This document shows, one piece after another, positions 1 to 5,418 of a stretch of 8,509 nt of DNA. This DNA comes from a bacterium (lineage in GTDB: Bacteria; Vulcanimicrobiota; Vulcanimicrobiia; Vulcanimicrobiales; SCRA01), in NCBI GenBank assembly GCA_004298675.1, contig SCRI01000005.1, positions 1 to 8,509 on the forward strand, in the 5' to 3' direction. The notes beneath the pieces are model-generated. The model searched no databases, was not told the origin of the DNA, and worked only from the letters and a program-made list of their open reading frames with translations. The position numbers and the translations under genes are program-made. Within the stretch, counting starts at the first letter, position 1. The number at the start of each line of letters is the position of its first letter.

Positions 1-24
1 CCCAACCGGAGCATCGGGTATGCC

Positions 25-44
25 GGCACCGTCCCGCCGGTGCC
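25..44 (+). terminator. Hairpin upstream of the first gene (possible end of preceding unit)
   Basis: A perfect 7-bp stem (GGCACCG at 25-31 with CGGTGCC at 38-44) closes a 6-nt loop. No U-tract follows, so an intrinsic terminator is only a guess. It argues against translation starting at the ATG at 20 and for the internal ATG at 80, because the hairpin would lie inside the longer reading frame. Confidence 0.3.
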
Positions 45-79
45 AGGGAGCGGCCCTGGGACGGCCTAATCCCTGCTAC

Positions 80-370
80 ATGCACCGTACCATCATCGTT
101 CCGGCCTCCATCGAGCGGGCCGCTGGCGCAGTCGCAACGCGCACCGCCCGCTCCGAGCCGTTCCACGTCTACGCGACCCGCGGCGCCGCCGGCGGCATTG
201 CCTACTCCCTCGAGCCGCCCGTCGATCCCACCGTTGTCTACGGCCAATCCTCGTATTGCGACGAGGCTGCCTATCGCGCGCTCTGCGACGGGAACGCCGG
301 CTTCGACGCCCTGCTCTTTGCCATCACCGCCTGCGACGAAGCGGCCGACGACTTGGAGCGGCACGCCTAA
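80..370 (+). CDS. Hypothetical protein, 96 aa
   Basis: Not recognised as a family member. The reading frame is open from an ATG at 20, but the first 20 codons cover a strong hairpin (25-44) and give an Arg/Pro-rich, unprotein-like stretch, so I prefer ATG 80. No clear Shine-Dalgarno site precedes 80; a GGAG lies 8 nt before ATG 20, so the longer form remains possible. The protein has a basic N-terminal half, a central turn-rich region (about residues 38-60) and an acidic, Ala-rich C-terminal part with Cys at 60, 69 and 85. It ends 30 nt before the motif that starts the next unit. It is probably a small cytoplasmic protein of the mobile element. No function is inferred. Confidence 0.5.
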   Translation: MHRTIIVPASIERAAGAVATRTARSEPFHVYATRGAAGGIAYSLEPPVDPTVVYGQSSYCDEAAYRALCDGNAGFDALLFAITACDEAADDLERHA

Positions 371-375
371 CCCAC

Positions 376-391
376 GCAGCACGCGCGCTGC
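376..391 (+). terminator. Small hairpin before promoter copy A
   Basis: GCAGC (376-380) pairs with GCTGC (387-391) around a 6-nt loop, just after the stop at 368-370 and 8 nt before the -10 box of copy A. The stem is short and there is no U-tract, so this is weak by itself. It is listed because a hairpin recurs at the same place in the other units. Confidence 0.2.
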
Positions 392-396
392 CGGCG

Positions 397-414
397 TGTT
401 ATAGTCACAGTATG
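397..414 (+). promoter_or_regulatory. Dyad promoter motif copy A (leaderless start)
   Basis: Extended -10 TG-T-TATAGT (397-405) is followed by CAC and AGTATG. The base 7 nt after the -10 box is A412, the first base of the start codon of the next gene, so the transcript would have no leader. One mismatch to the shared core TATACT-N3-AGTATG. No -35 hexamer is visible. Confidence 0.6.
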
Positions 415-996
415 GCTATGGTCGTACTCGAGCTCTCTTACGACGACATGCCCGCCGCCCGGTCGACGCTCAAGGCTCTCACTACACGGTATTGCTTCTG
501 GTGGTGGCTCCCGTTCGCTTTGGTCGCATGCACTGGCGTCATCCTCATCCGCGCCCGGTTTGTCGATGTATTGCCAGCGTCTACGGCCTCCGCCTTCCTA
601 GGCTCTGCGATGCTCGGGCTCGTCGCCGGCTTAGTCGGTCACGAGCTGATTCACATTCTCGCTTATGACTGGCAGGGTATCCGGGCGTATCTGATGCCAG
701 TACGTCGATCCCTGTCTGAGCTTCACACGCTGGCCACGACGACGCGCGGTGACTATTCCGGACGGAGCGCGGCCGTTGCGCTACTGGCACCATTCGCTGT
801 AGGCGTCGTCATTGCTGCGCTGACGTTGCCGTCCGCCGTCGTGGGACGCCGCCCTGTCTCGGTATTTCTATTCGTTTTCGCATTAGCATGCTTTGGCGGC
901 GCGGGATCGGACGTCACCCAAGCGTTGTTCTGCCTTGCATCGCCGACCCGGCGCGTCTATGAGGACGAGCACGTCCGTAGATTCTACGACCAATGA
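412..996 (+). CDS. Integral membrane protein with HELIH zinc-protease motif (DUF3267-like)
   Basis: 194 aa, with about four hydrophobic segments (roughly residues 30-48, 60-82, 118-140 and 148-175). The second contains H77-E-L-I-H81, the HExxH zinc-binding motif, preceded by Gly. A later membrane segment carries Asp167 in a Gly-rich context (GGAGSDVTQ), placed where intramembrane zincins supply a third ligand. This layout matches the DUF3267 'putative zincin peptidase' group, whose substrates are mostly unknown. Activity here is inferred from the motif only. The ATG at 412 is chosen because it lies at the predicted transcription start of copy A and has no Shine-Dalgarno site; the frame is open further upstream, but that extension would read through the motif. 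It heads a unit followed by a 33-aa peptide 14 nt downstream. Confidence 0.75.
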   Translation: MAMVVLELSYDDMPAARSTLKALTTRYCFWWWLPFALVACTGVILIRARFVDVLPASTASAFLGSAMLGLVAGLVGHELIHILAYDWQGIRAYLMPVRRSLSELHTLATTTRGDYSGRSAAVALLAPFAVGVVIAALTLPSAVVGRRPVSVFLFVFALACFGGAGSDVTQALFCLASPTRRVYEDEHVRRFYDQ

Positions 997-1010
997 GAGG
1001 AGCGCGCTTC

Positions 1011-1112
1011 ATGAATGGCCGCCGTATCTTCTTCGGTTACATGCTCCTGCGCGATCTGCTCACCGGGCGCTGGCTCCTCGCGCTTCTCGACGTCGTTTTC
1101 TTTCGGCGCTAA
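1011..1112 (+). CDS. 33-aa hydrophobic small protein
   Basis: A short gene supported by a strong Shine-Dalgarno site, GAGAGGAG at 995-1002 (overlapping the previous stop), 8 nt before the ATG. The product has a basic start (NGRR), then alternating aromatic and leucine-rich stretches (IFFGYMLL, RWLLALLDVVFF), ending in two Arg residues. It could be a single amphipathic or membrane-associated helix. Its stop codon is part of an AAGGAG that precedes the next frame. Placed directly after a membrane zincin-like protein, it might be a partner or a small regulator, but this is only proximity. Confidence 0.55.
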   Translation: MNGRRIFFGYMLLRDLLTGRWLLALLDVVFFRR

Positions 1113-1147
1113 GGAGTATGCGTGCATCACGCCGAAAGCGCCATCCC

Positions 1148-1378
1148 ATGAGCGCGCTGCGAATCACCATCCGCGGCAAATCGCACATCGTCGGCGAGAT
1201 CTACGACGACCGCCTGCCGCTGTGTGATTATTGCCACACGCAACAAATCCCATTCGACCGTCTGTTCGTGGCGTTGGCCGCCCGCCGTCGCGATACCGAG
1301 CGCTACTATTGCTCGCAGGCGTGCGCGAAAAATGCGGCGACGAAGCGCTACCGCGAGCGGAAGCGCAGCGCCAAATAA
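1148..1378 (+). CDS. Small Cys4 zinc-finger protein, basic C-terminus
   Basis: 76 aa. C26-x2-C29 and C55-x3-C59 are spaced like a treble-clef or FCS/CGNR-type zinc finger, and the second pair is followed by a very basic helix (KRYRERKRSAK) as in CGNR-like proteins. A nucleic-acid-binding role is likely. The N-terminal 25 residues look like a small beta-strand pair. The frame also has an ATG at 1118, but there the AAGGAG lies only 1 nt away, too close for normal initiation. ATG 1148 begins a more protein-like sequence although its Shine-Dalgarno site is weak. Last gene of unit A; a hairpin follows at once. Confidence 0.65.
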   Translation: MSALRITIRGKSHIVGEIYDDRLPLCDYCHTQQIPFDRLFVALAARRRDTERYYCSQACAKNAATKRYRERKRSAK

Positions 1379-1398
1379 GATCGGCCAGCGGCGCGATC
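1379..1398 (+). terminator. Hairpin after unit A
   Basis: GATCG-GCC (1379-1386) pairs with GGC-CGATC, with one bulged G and a 3-nt loop, directly after the TAA at 1376-1378. No U-tract. Possible weak terminator. The rest of the gap up to 1458 shows nothing I recognise. Confidence 0.3.
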
Positions 1399-1458
1399 GT
1401 ATATCCTCGACGGCGACGAAGACCGGCGATTAGCCCCACCCACAGCGTCTCTCAAGAC

Positions 1459-1481
1459 GTGCTATACTATCAGTATAGCAC
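1459..1481 (+). promoter_or_regulatory. Dyad promoter motif copy B: perfect palindrome
   Basis: Two exact 10-bp inverted arms (1459-1468 and 1472-1481) surround a 3-nt spacer. The left arm contains an extended -10, TG-C-TATACT. The expected transcription start, A1475, is followed by TA rather than TG, so this copy cannot begin a leaderless ATG frame. The gene behind it uses a normal Shine-Dalgarno site with a leader of about 31 nt. The extra symmetry is what a dimeric repressor or activator site would show. Confidence 0.65.
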
Positions 1482-1505
1482 CTTGCTTTGTTGGAGGCGC
1501 GCTCA

Positions 1506-1790
1506 GTGTCCAGGTATGCGCTCGCATCTTCCATGCTCACCACTGGGAAACAGGTCATCGTAGGATACGATCGCCCGCTCGACTACTACTTCGCGCAGGT
1601 CGTCGGAGGCTTCGGTGACGTCGCCTCGCTGGACGGGATGTCCGGCTACATTGACCTCGATCATCTCGTAAAGGGCATCGCGCCGTACGCGGCGATGACC
1701 GACGCCGCGCTCGGGCGACTCGCGCGCGACCGCAGGGAGCGCATCGGCAACGCCGTCGGCGTTCTCAACGACGATGGGACCGTTAAGTAG
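1506..1790 (+). CDS. Small protein of unknown function, 94 aa (GYDRPLDYYFAQV)
   Basis: Starts with GTG 1506, chosen for the GGAGG at 1493-1497 with 8-nt spacing; an in-frame TTG at 1488 lies upstream of that site and is rejected. Residues 15-34 (KQVIVGYDRPLDYYFAQVVG) look like a conserved block: a beta strand, a Gly-[YW]-Asp-Arg-Pro turn, then an aromatic strand. Short proteins with a similar block occur in accessory regions of many bacteria, but I know no function. The C-terminal part (about 60-85) is an Arg-rich helix. First gene of unit B, which ends in the methyltransferase. Confidence 0.7.
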   Translation: MSRYALASSMLTTGKQVIVGYDRPLDYYFAQVVGGFGDVASLDGMSGYIDLDHLVKGIAPYAAMTDAALGRLARDRRERIGNAVGVLNDDGTVK

Positions 1791-1811
1791 CGCGGCGGGA
1801 GGAGCGTCACG

Positions 1812-2093
1812 ATGATCAAGATCCAACGGTCGGTCTGTTACGGGAAGAACTACGACGGGGCGCGCGGACCCAAGGGTGCGCAGCAGCCCTGTTGCCTATG
1901 CGGCATCGGCATCCACGCTCCGGGCGCGTACCTGCACTTGCACGACGGCGGTGGGTTCGCCGTGACCGAGAGCGAGGCGATGATCCTGAGCGCGGCCGGT
2001 GACCTCGGCCTGCACCCCATCGGCCCCGAGTGCATCCGTCGGCGGCCAGAGTTGGCGCCGTACGTCGTGCGGACTCCGGAGCGTGCCCGATGA
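1812..2093 (+). CDS. Small Cys-motif (putative zinc-binding) protein, 93 aa
   Basis: Shine-Dalgarno GGGAGGAG (1797-1804) lies 7 nt before the ATG. The protein has C27-C-L-C30 in the N-terminal part and a GPEC motif (C74) followed by an Arg-rich segment, with histidines at 36, 42 and 44 between. This CxxC...GPxC layout is frequent in small phage-encoded proteins and suggests one structural zinc. No enzyme signature is present. Its TGA stop overlaps the ATG of the methyltransferase (ATGA at 2090-2093), so the two are probably co-translated. Confidence 0.7.
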   Translation: MIKIQRSVCYGKNYDGARGPKGAQQPCCLCGIGIHAPGAYLHLHDGGGFAVTESEAMILSAAGDLGLHPIGPECIRRRPELAPYVVRTPERAR

Positions 2094-3190
2094 TAACGGT
2101 TCCGATCGCGGCCCACGACGCCGCCGGCGTCGTGGCGCTGCTGGCTGACCACACCTATGACGAGGTCGAACGCCTCACGGGATGGTCGAAGGGGCGGATC
2201 TGGCGCGCGGCCGTTGAGCGCCGAGCGCGAAAAACGGAGACCCGCATCCGGGAGCGCGGCGAGGAGCGTCGCCGGCGCCAAGAAGAGACGCTGCGCGCGA
2301 TCATTGGCGACACAGTGACAGCCGATGTCATGGACTTCTTCGATTCATTGCCGGACGATTCGCTCGACCTCATCGTCACGTCCGTGCCCTACAACATCGG
2401 CAAGCCCTACGGCGGCGCCCCGCAGAGCGACCACATGCGCCACCTCCGCTATCACGGGTGGATGATGCAAGTGATCTCGGAAATGGCCCGCGCGCTGAAG
2501 CCCGATGCGGTAGCCTTCGTCCAGCTTGGCAATACGCGCGATGACCTCGATCAGACGGTCCCCCTCGACGTCCTGTTCTACGATGCCTTCCGCCGCGCCG
2601 GTCTCACCTTCCAGAATCGCGTCATCTGGACCAAGAACCACGGACTCCAGCCAAAAGGACGCTTGGCTGAACGCTATGAGACGGCGCTTGTCTGGTGCAA
2701 AGGGGACACACCCCGCTTCAATGCAACAGCCGCGCGCACTCCGCAGCTGCACCCCGGCAAACGCTCCTTCAAGGGCGCGCACGCTGGTGAGCTTTCGTGC
2801 CACCCTCTCGGCGCATGGCCCTCAGATGTTTGGGACATCGGGCAGATCAAACACAACCACCCCGAGCGCACCGGCCACCCGGCGCAGTATCCGCTCGCTC
2901 TGGCGAAACGTGCGGTGAACCTCTACAGCCTGCCCGGTGAACTCGTGTGCGACCCGTTCTCGGGTAGCGGAACCACGGCCGCGGCCTGCGTCGAGGCCGG
3001 CCGGGCCTTCGTCGGCGCCGACCTCTTCTACAGCGACCTGCGTCGACAGCGACTCGCGGCCGTCGTTCCCGATACCGTCACGGCGCTCCCGGGCGTCAGC
3101 GAGGACAACCTTGCCGTTTGGCAGGCTGAAGCGCGCCGGCGTGACATTGGCGTAACGCCGCTCATGCTCACACCCATACCGCCACAGTAG
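2090..3190 (+). CDS. DNA methyltransferase (N4-cytosine/N6-adenine, beta-type order) with N-terminal HTH
   Basis: 366 aa. Catalytic motif IV is TSVPY (97-101), a variant of the usual SPPY/NPPY in which the first Pro is Val. SAM-binding motif I, DPFSGSGTT (288-296), lies near the C-terminus. The order IV...I with the likely target-recognition region between them (about 180-265) is the beta-class arrangement of amino-methyltransferases, which modify N4 of cytosine or N6 of adenine; I cannot say which. Residues about 22-48 (TYDEVERLTGWSKGRIWRAA) form a helix-turn-helix-like module, followed by an Arg/Glu-rich linker to about 70. ATG 2090 is set by the ATGA overlap and a GGAG at 2078-2081. No restriction endonuclease is adjacent, so an orphan, host-mimicking or regulatory methylase is likely. 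Confidence 0.92.
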   Translation: MITVPIAAHDAAGVVALLADHTYDEVERLTGWSKGRIWRAAVERRARKTETRIRERGEERRRRQEETLRAIIGDTVTADVMDFFDSLPDDSLDLIVTSVPYNIGKPYGGAPQSDHMRHLRYHGWMMQVISEMARALKPDAVAFVQLGNTRDDLDQTVPLDVLFYDAFRRAGLTFQNRVIWTKNHGLQPKGRLAERYETALVWCKGDTPRFNATAARTPQLHPGKRSFKGAHAGELSCHPLGAWPSDVWDIGQIKHNHPERTGHPAQYPLALAKRAVNLYSLPGELVCDPFSGSGTTAAACVEAGRAFVGADLFYSDLRRQRLAAVVPDTVTALPGVSEDNLAVWQAEARRRDIGVTPLMLTPIPPQ

Positions 3191-3210
3191 GTTGCCCTCA
3201 CACGTGCGAG

Positions 3211-3258
3211 TCGTCGACGTCGTGCCATCGTGCTGTAGCCGCGACGTCACGTCGACGA
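3211..3258 (+). terminator. Long-loop hairpin after the methyltransferase
   Basis: A perfect 10-bp inverted repeat (3211-3220 with 3249-3258) encloses 28 nt, beginning 20 nt after the TAG of the methyltransferase. No U-tract. It may end unit B or form part of a structured leader before copy C. Confidence 0.3.
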
Positions 3259-3274
3259 GGAGGTAGCCTACCAG

Positions 3275-3319
3275 ATGTCGCGGCTGCTGTACTTGAATCC
3301 TGCTATACTACGAGTATGA
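3275..3319 (+). CDS. Possible 14-aa micro-ORF ending on the copy C start codon
   Basis: Reads MSRLLYLNPAILRV and stops at TGA 3317-3319, which overlaps ATG 3316 (ATGA). A long Shine-Dalgarno sequence, GAGGAGG (3257-3263), precedes it with rather wide 11-nt spacing. If transcription continues through from unit B, ribosomes could be passed from here to the 38-aa leader ORF. The frame is very short and could be chance. Confidence 0.2.
   Translation: MSRLLYLNPAILRV
3301..3318 (+). promoter_or_regulatory. Dyad promoter motif copy C
   Basis: Extended -10 TG-C-TATACT (3301-3309), spacer ACG, then AGTATG; exact match to the consensus core. The expected start A3316 is the first base of an ATG opening a 38-codon frame. 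Confidence 0.65.
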
Positions 3320-3432
3320 GGTTGTGGCAAGGATCACTCTCGATGCCCTGCGCGTCACGACGCAAGAGACTGCGGTCGAGCGTCACCTGTTTACGGCGTT
3401 GCGTGTATGCGGGGGCGTGGGGTAGCCGATGA
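3316..3432 (+). CDS. Leaderless 38-aa leader ORF of unit C
   Basis: Begins at the predicted transcription start of copy C and runs 38 codons, ending in TGA 3430-3432 that overlaps the ATG of the next gene (ATGA at 3429-3432). The peptide is strongly basic and Cys-containing (C12, C25, C29; many Arg), with no recognised domain. The exact overlap with a good downstream gene argues that it is translated, either as a coupling leader or as a small protein. No Shine-Dalgarno site precedes it, as expected for a leaderless start. Confidence 0.45.
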   Translation: MRLWQGSLSMPCASRRKRLRSSVTCLRRCVYAGAWGSR

Positions 3433-3821
3433 GCGCGATACCCAGGCACGAGGCCTTCGGCTGGAAGGCAGAGGAGATCGCGTTCGTACGGAGCCGTTTA
3501 CCAGTAATCTCGCGGGCGGTGATTCTACGTGAACTGCGCGAGCGTTTCGGCGCGGACCGTGGCTATCCAACTGATGGCCTGCGCCGCTTGGCACGCCGTC
3601 TCCGCGTGGGAGAGCCGGGACTCACACGGGCGCACGTCAGCCGAGAGCAGCGGTTGACCCACAAGCGGACGTGGCACGCGCGGCGCCGCACCTTGGAACG
3701 ATTCGCAGCCAGGCGCATTCGCGACATGGGGTCAGTACTGCGGCGATTCACCGCCGAGGAGATCCCCGCGCTTGCGTTTCCGCACGGCGGGACTAGTGCC
3801 AGATCGGGGGTCCTACCATGA
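3429..3821 (+). CDS. Basic, helix-rich putative DNA-binding protein, 130 aa
   Basis: The N-terminal 60 residues (W12...EEIAFVRSRLPVISRAVILRELRERFG, then a basic third helix ARRLRV) fit a Myb/SANT- or HTH-like three-helix pattern seen in phage regulators. The middle (65-105) is very Arg/His-rich and may contact nucleic acid. The C-terminal 25 residues look disordered. Start and stop both overlap neighbours by ATGA (3429-3432 and 3818-3821), giving a three-frame coupled chain: leader ORF, this gene, membrane protein. Only a G-rich stretch (3417-3422) could act as a Shine-Dalgarno site, so coupling is probably important. It is a candidate regulator of the element, but nothing links it to the dyad motif apart from position. 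Confidence 0.65.
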   Translation: MSAIPRHEAFGWKAEEIAFVRSRLPVISRAVILRELRERFGADRGYPTDGLRRLARRLRVGEPGLTRAHVSREQRLTHKRTWHARRRTLERFAARRIRDMGSVLRRFTAEEIPALAFPHGGTSARSGVLP

Positions 3822-4648
3822 AACAACACTTCTGGTACCCCGTAACGCTCGTGACAATCGCGGCGTGGGTTGCAGTCGTGCGGATCGTTATGGTCGTCAC
3901 GCGTCCGGGCGCCCTGTTCCCGCACCTTCTTTTCGCGCTCGCTATCGCCGCTATCACCGCGTTTGGCTGCGTCTTTGTCTGGCGAACAGCGAGCGCCGGG
4001 GGCCCGTGGTGGCGGCCGCTCATCGTAGGCGGGGTCGCCGATGTCGTAGTGATGGTCCTCGTGTTCACAGTCGTGGACATGCCGCTTCTCAACCAGTGGG
4101 GCGCTCCGCTCCTCGTCGTCGATAGCAAAGCGATCGAATGCACCACAGTCGAGACAGCGCCGTGCGACGCTCTGAACTACATCGGCGCTGGTACGGTCGC
4201 CGAGGCGGTGGGAAGGCGAGCCATCGCGTCGGCCCTCGAACTCGGTGGCAGTCAGTCCGCCGCCCACGACTATGCGCCCTGTCGCTCGCTGCCAGTTGCC
4301 GCTAGCTGGGCTGCGCTCCGGTCTCCCCACTATCGTCTGCTTTACGCAGATGGGATGCATGAGGTCGGGCGCTGCCAGGCTATGCGAGGTCAGACAGCCG
4401 CCAGCATGCAAGCGTATATCATCGCCGCTCAGTGCCTCCTACCCGCCACGACGTTGCCACGCACGTCAGTTGCGTGCCTTAGCACCGACGACCATCACGT
4501 TGTCATAACTGCGTACTACTTAGCCGAGCAGGATCGCTATCACCGCATTGCCCACGCTATTAGTCAGAGGCTTGCTCCTGGCACCATCCATCGGCTATGC
4601 TCCCGCCGTCATCCTGTGTTCTTTGCCGATGCTTGCGTGGGCTCATAG
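3818..4648 (+). CDS. Membrane protein with three N-terminal TM segments and unusual C-terminal half
   Basis: 276 aa. Hydrophobic segments at about 9-28, 34-55 and 66-88 are followed by a long non-membrane part that begins with Cys108 and Cys116 and a small Gly/Ala-rich region (YIGAGTVAEAVGRRAIASALELGG, about 121-144). If the third segment sends the tail outward, its cysteines could form disulfides; topology is a guess. The second half (from about 146) has a different look, rich in His, Tyr, Cys and Ala, with no domain that I recognise. A frameshift or a second overlapping frame in that half cannot be excluded. Start set by the ATGA overlap with the preceding gene; its own Shine-Dalgarno site is weak. 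A long minus-strand frame across this gene is a shadow. Confidence 0.6.
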   Translation: MKQHFWYPVTLVTIAAWVAVVRIVMVVTRPGALFPHLLFALAIAAITAFGCVFVWRTASAGGPWWRPLIVGGVADVVVMVLVFTVVDMPLLNQWGAPLLVVDSKAIECTTVETAPCDALNYIGAGTVAEAVGRRAIASALELGGSQSAAHDYAPCRSLPVAASWAALRSPHYRLLYADGMHEVGRCQAMRGQTAASMQAYIIAAQCLLPATTLPRTSVACLSTDDHHVVITAYYLAEQDRYHRIAHAISQRLAPGTIHRLCSRRHPVFFADACVGS

Positions 4649-4838
4649 ACTGCCCGCTGCGCATACTCTTGCTATCCCGGTCCTCGTCGCCCAAGTCGCC
4701 GGCGACATGGAGATCGTCGTTATCGGCAGCCAGGCGATCGCCGCTCCCTTGCGTTTACTAGCCGCGGCACATGGCGATACGGACATTGCACTAGGTGTTC
4801 ACGCTGCGGCGGCAGACACTCACCGCTCTCTGCTCTGA
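4629..4838 (+). CDS. Possible truncated nucleotidyltransferase-like fragment
   Basis: A frame open from 4524 to the TGA at 4836-4838, overlapping the end of the membrane protein. ATG 4629 gives 69 aa, but no Shine-Dalgarno site is present and upstream TTG starts are possible. The stretch GDMEIVVIGSQAI followed 13 residues later by GDTDIAL resembles the start of Pol-beta-type nucleotidyltransferases (h-G-[GS]...D-x-D), but the protein ends about 20 residues further on, far too soon for a whole domain. It may be a remnant, a frameshifted gene, or a coincidence. Two hairpins follow at once, consistent with a unit end here. Confidence 0.3.
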   Translation: MLAWAHRLPAAHTLAIPVLVAQVAGDMEIVVIGSQAIAAPLRLLAAAHGDTDIALGVHAAAADTHRSLL

Positions 4839-4841
4839 GTA

Positions 4842-4863
4842 ATCGTCTTCTCCGGTAGACGAT
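4842..4863 (+). terminator. Hairpin 1 after unit C
   Basis: ATCGTCT (4842-4848) pairs with AGACGAT (4857-4863) around an 8-nt loop, 3 nt after the stop at 4836-4838. No U-tract. Confidence 0.35.
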
Positions 4864-4878
4864 ACCCCTCGCGACGAC

Positions 4879-4898
4879 GAGAGCGCCGCATCGCTCTC
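4879..4898 (+). terminator. Hairpin 2 after unit C
   Basis: GAGAGCG (4879-4885) pairs with CGCTCTC (4892-4898) around a 6-nt loop, followed by a pyrimidine-rich stretch (CCTCTGTCTCTC) rather than a pure U-tract. Tandem with the hairpin at 4842. The remaining sequence to 4977 holds nothing I recognise. Confidence 0.35.
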
Positions 4899-4977
4899 CC
4901 TCTGTCTCTCGGCCCCATCTCTGTGCCATGGCCATGCCGCTGCGCTGCTGCTCCTCAACACGCGCCCCATTGCACTC

Positions 4978-4995
4978 GGCTATACTATAAGTATG
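4978..4995 (+). promoter_or_regulatory. Dyad promoter motif copy D
   Basis: TATACT (4981-4986), spacer ATA, then AGTATG; exact core match, but the extended -10 TG is GG here. The expected start A4993 opens a 14-codon frame. A TTGCAC at 4970-4975 is only 5 nt from the -10 box, too close for a -35 box. Confidence 0.6.
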
Positions 4996-5037
4996 ACAGT
5001 TTCCTGCCGTTCCCCATTTATCTCGGTGCTCGCATGA
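4993..5037 (+). CDS. Leaderless 14-aa leader ORF of unit D
   Basis: MTVSCRSPFISVLA, starting exactly at the predicted transcription start and ending in a TGA that overlaps the ATG of the following HTH gene (ATGA at 5034-5037). The downstream gene has no good Shine-Dalgarno site, so it probably depends on re-initiation after this leader. No similarity to the other leader peptides. Confidence 0.42.
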   Translation: MTVSCRSPFISVLA

Positions 5038-5219
5038 ACGCCCGAGCCGCCGCCGCCCTCGCGCACTCGTGGGCCGCGTCCGACGCCATGACCAACACCC
5101 GCCGCTCTCCACGCGAGATCACTCTCTTTCTCCGTAGGAACGGTGCCATCTCCGCAGCCGCGCACCGAACGGGTATCAGCGCCTACTACCGAACGCTCCG
5201 CAAGCAGTCTGCCGCCTAG
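5034..5219 (+). CDS. Small HTH (Fis-like) DNA-binding protein, 61 aa
   Basis: Residues 27-56 (REITLFLRRNGAISAAAHRTGISAYYRTLRK) fit a helix-turn-helix of the Fis/'aAl-x-x-G...AA..lGis' pattern: a helix ending in R-x-G, an Ala-rich helix (ISAAAHRTG), then a recognition helix (SAYYRTLRK). The N-terminal 20 residues are Ala-rich and may help dimerisation. As a small stand-alone DNA-binding protein it is a candidate for a regulator of the element, including of its own promoter; this is inference. Translation is likely coupled to the 14-aa leader. Its stop codon lies in the loop of a hairpin. Confidence 0.7.
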   Translation: MNARAAAALAHSWAASDAMTNTRRSPREITLFLRRNGAISAAAHRTGISAYYRTLRKQSAA

Positions 5220-5228
5220 GTGCGGCAG
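5209..5228 (+). terminator. Hairpin over the stop codon of the HTH gene
   Basis: CTGCCGC (5209-5215) pairs with GCGGCAG (5222-5228); the 6-nt loop contains the TAG stop. Terminator-like stem but no U-tract. Confidence 0.45.
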
Positions 5229-5418
5229 CTCCCACTAATGGCGGTTGCGCGTAATGGCGCTCGGTAACCGCACCCATACGGATGCGTCGTCTTGTTCCGA
5301 CGGTGTAGCGCTGCAGCTTGCCTCACGCGCATGGCGAGCGATTCCGCCTCGACCGATCTGCATACGAGAGCCACCTCCTTCTTGACGAATGCGGCACGCG
5401 GCAGCGCTGAGCTCGATG
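5229..5418 (+). other. Non-coding stretch with further hairpins
   Basis: No supported gene in this part. A compound stem (GCGGTT 5241-5246 with AACCGC 5266-5271, inner GCGC 5247-5250 with GCGC 5257-5260) and a small one (CGTCG 5285-5289 with CGACG 5298-5302) follow the terminator-like hairpin at 5209-5228. An 8-nt direct repeat TAATGGCG occurs at 5237 and 5252. It could be a structured transcript end or a small RNA, or just GC-rich folding. From 5303 to 5418 I see nothing definite. Confidence 0.3.

Noticed and set aside
67-82. Possible seventh, degenerate motif before ATG 80 (TAATCC box)
   Set aside because: Only partial -10 similarity, spacing off by one, and no AGT before the ATG.
256-411. 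Upstream extension of the HELIH protein
   Set aside because: It would overlap the previous gene and translate through the promoter motif. The extra residues are Arg-rich and unlike the protein.
3563-4411. Long minus-strand open frame (282 codons)
   Set aside because: It runs opposite two coupled plus-strand genes with better signals. Its product is dominated by Arg, Asp, His and Pro, typical of an antisense shadow in GC-rich DNA.
4596-4601. TATGCT with TTGCTC 18 nt upstream as a sigma-70-like promoter
   Set aside because: It lies within the end of the membrane-protein gene and the -35 match is poor. No well-signalled gene follows at a sensible distance.
4660-4675. CATACT-CTT-GCTATC resembling the dyad
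   Set aside because: One half matches but the other has only three of six bases. It lies inside an open frame and has no start codon at the expected place.
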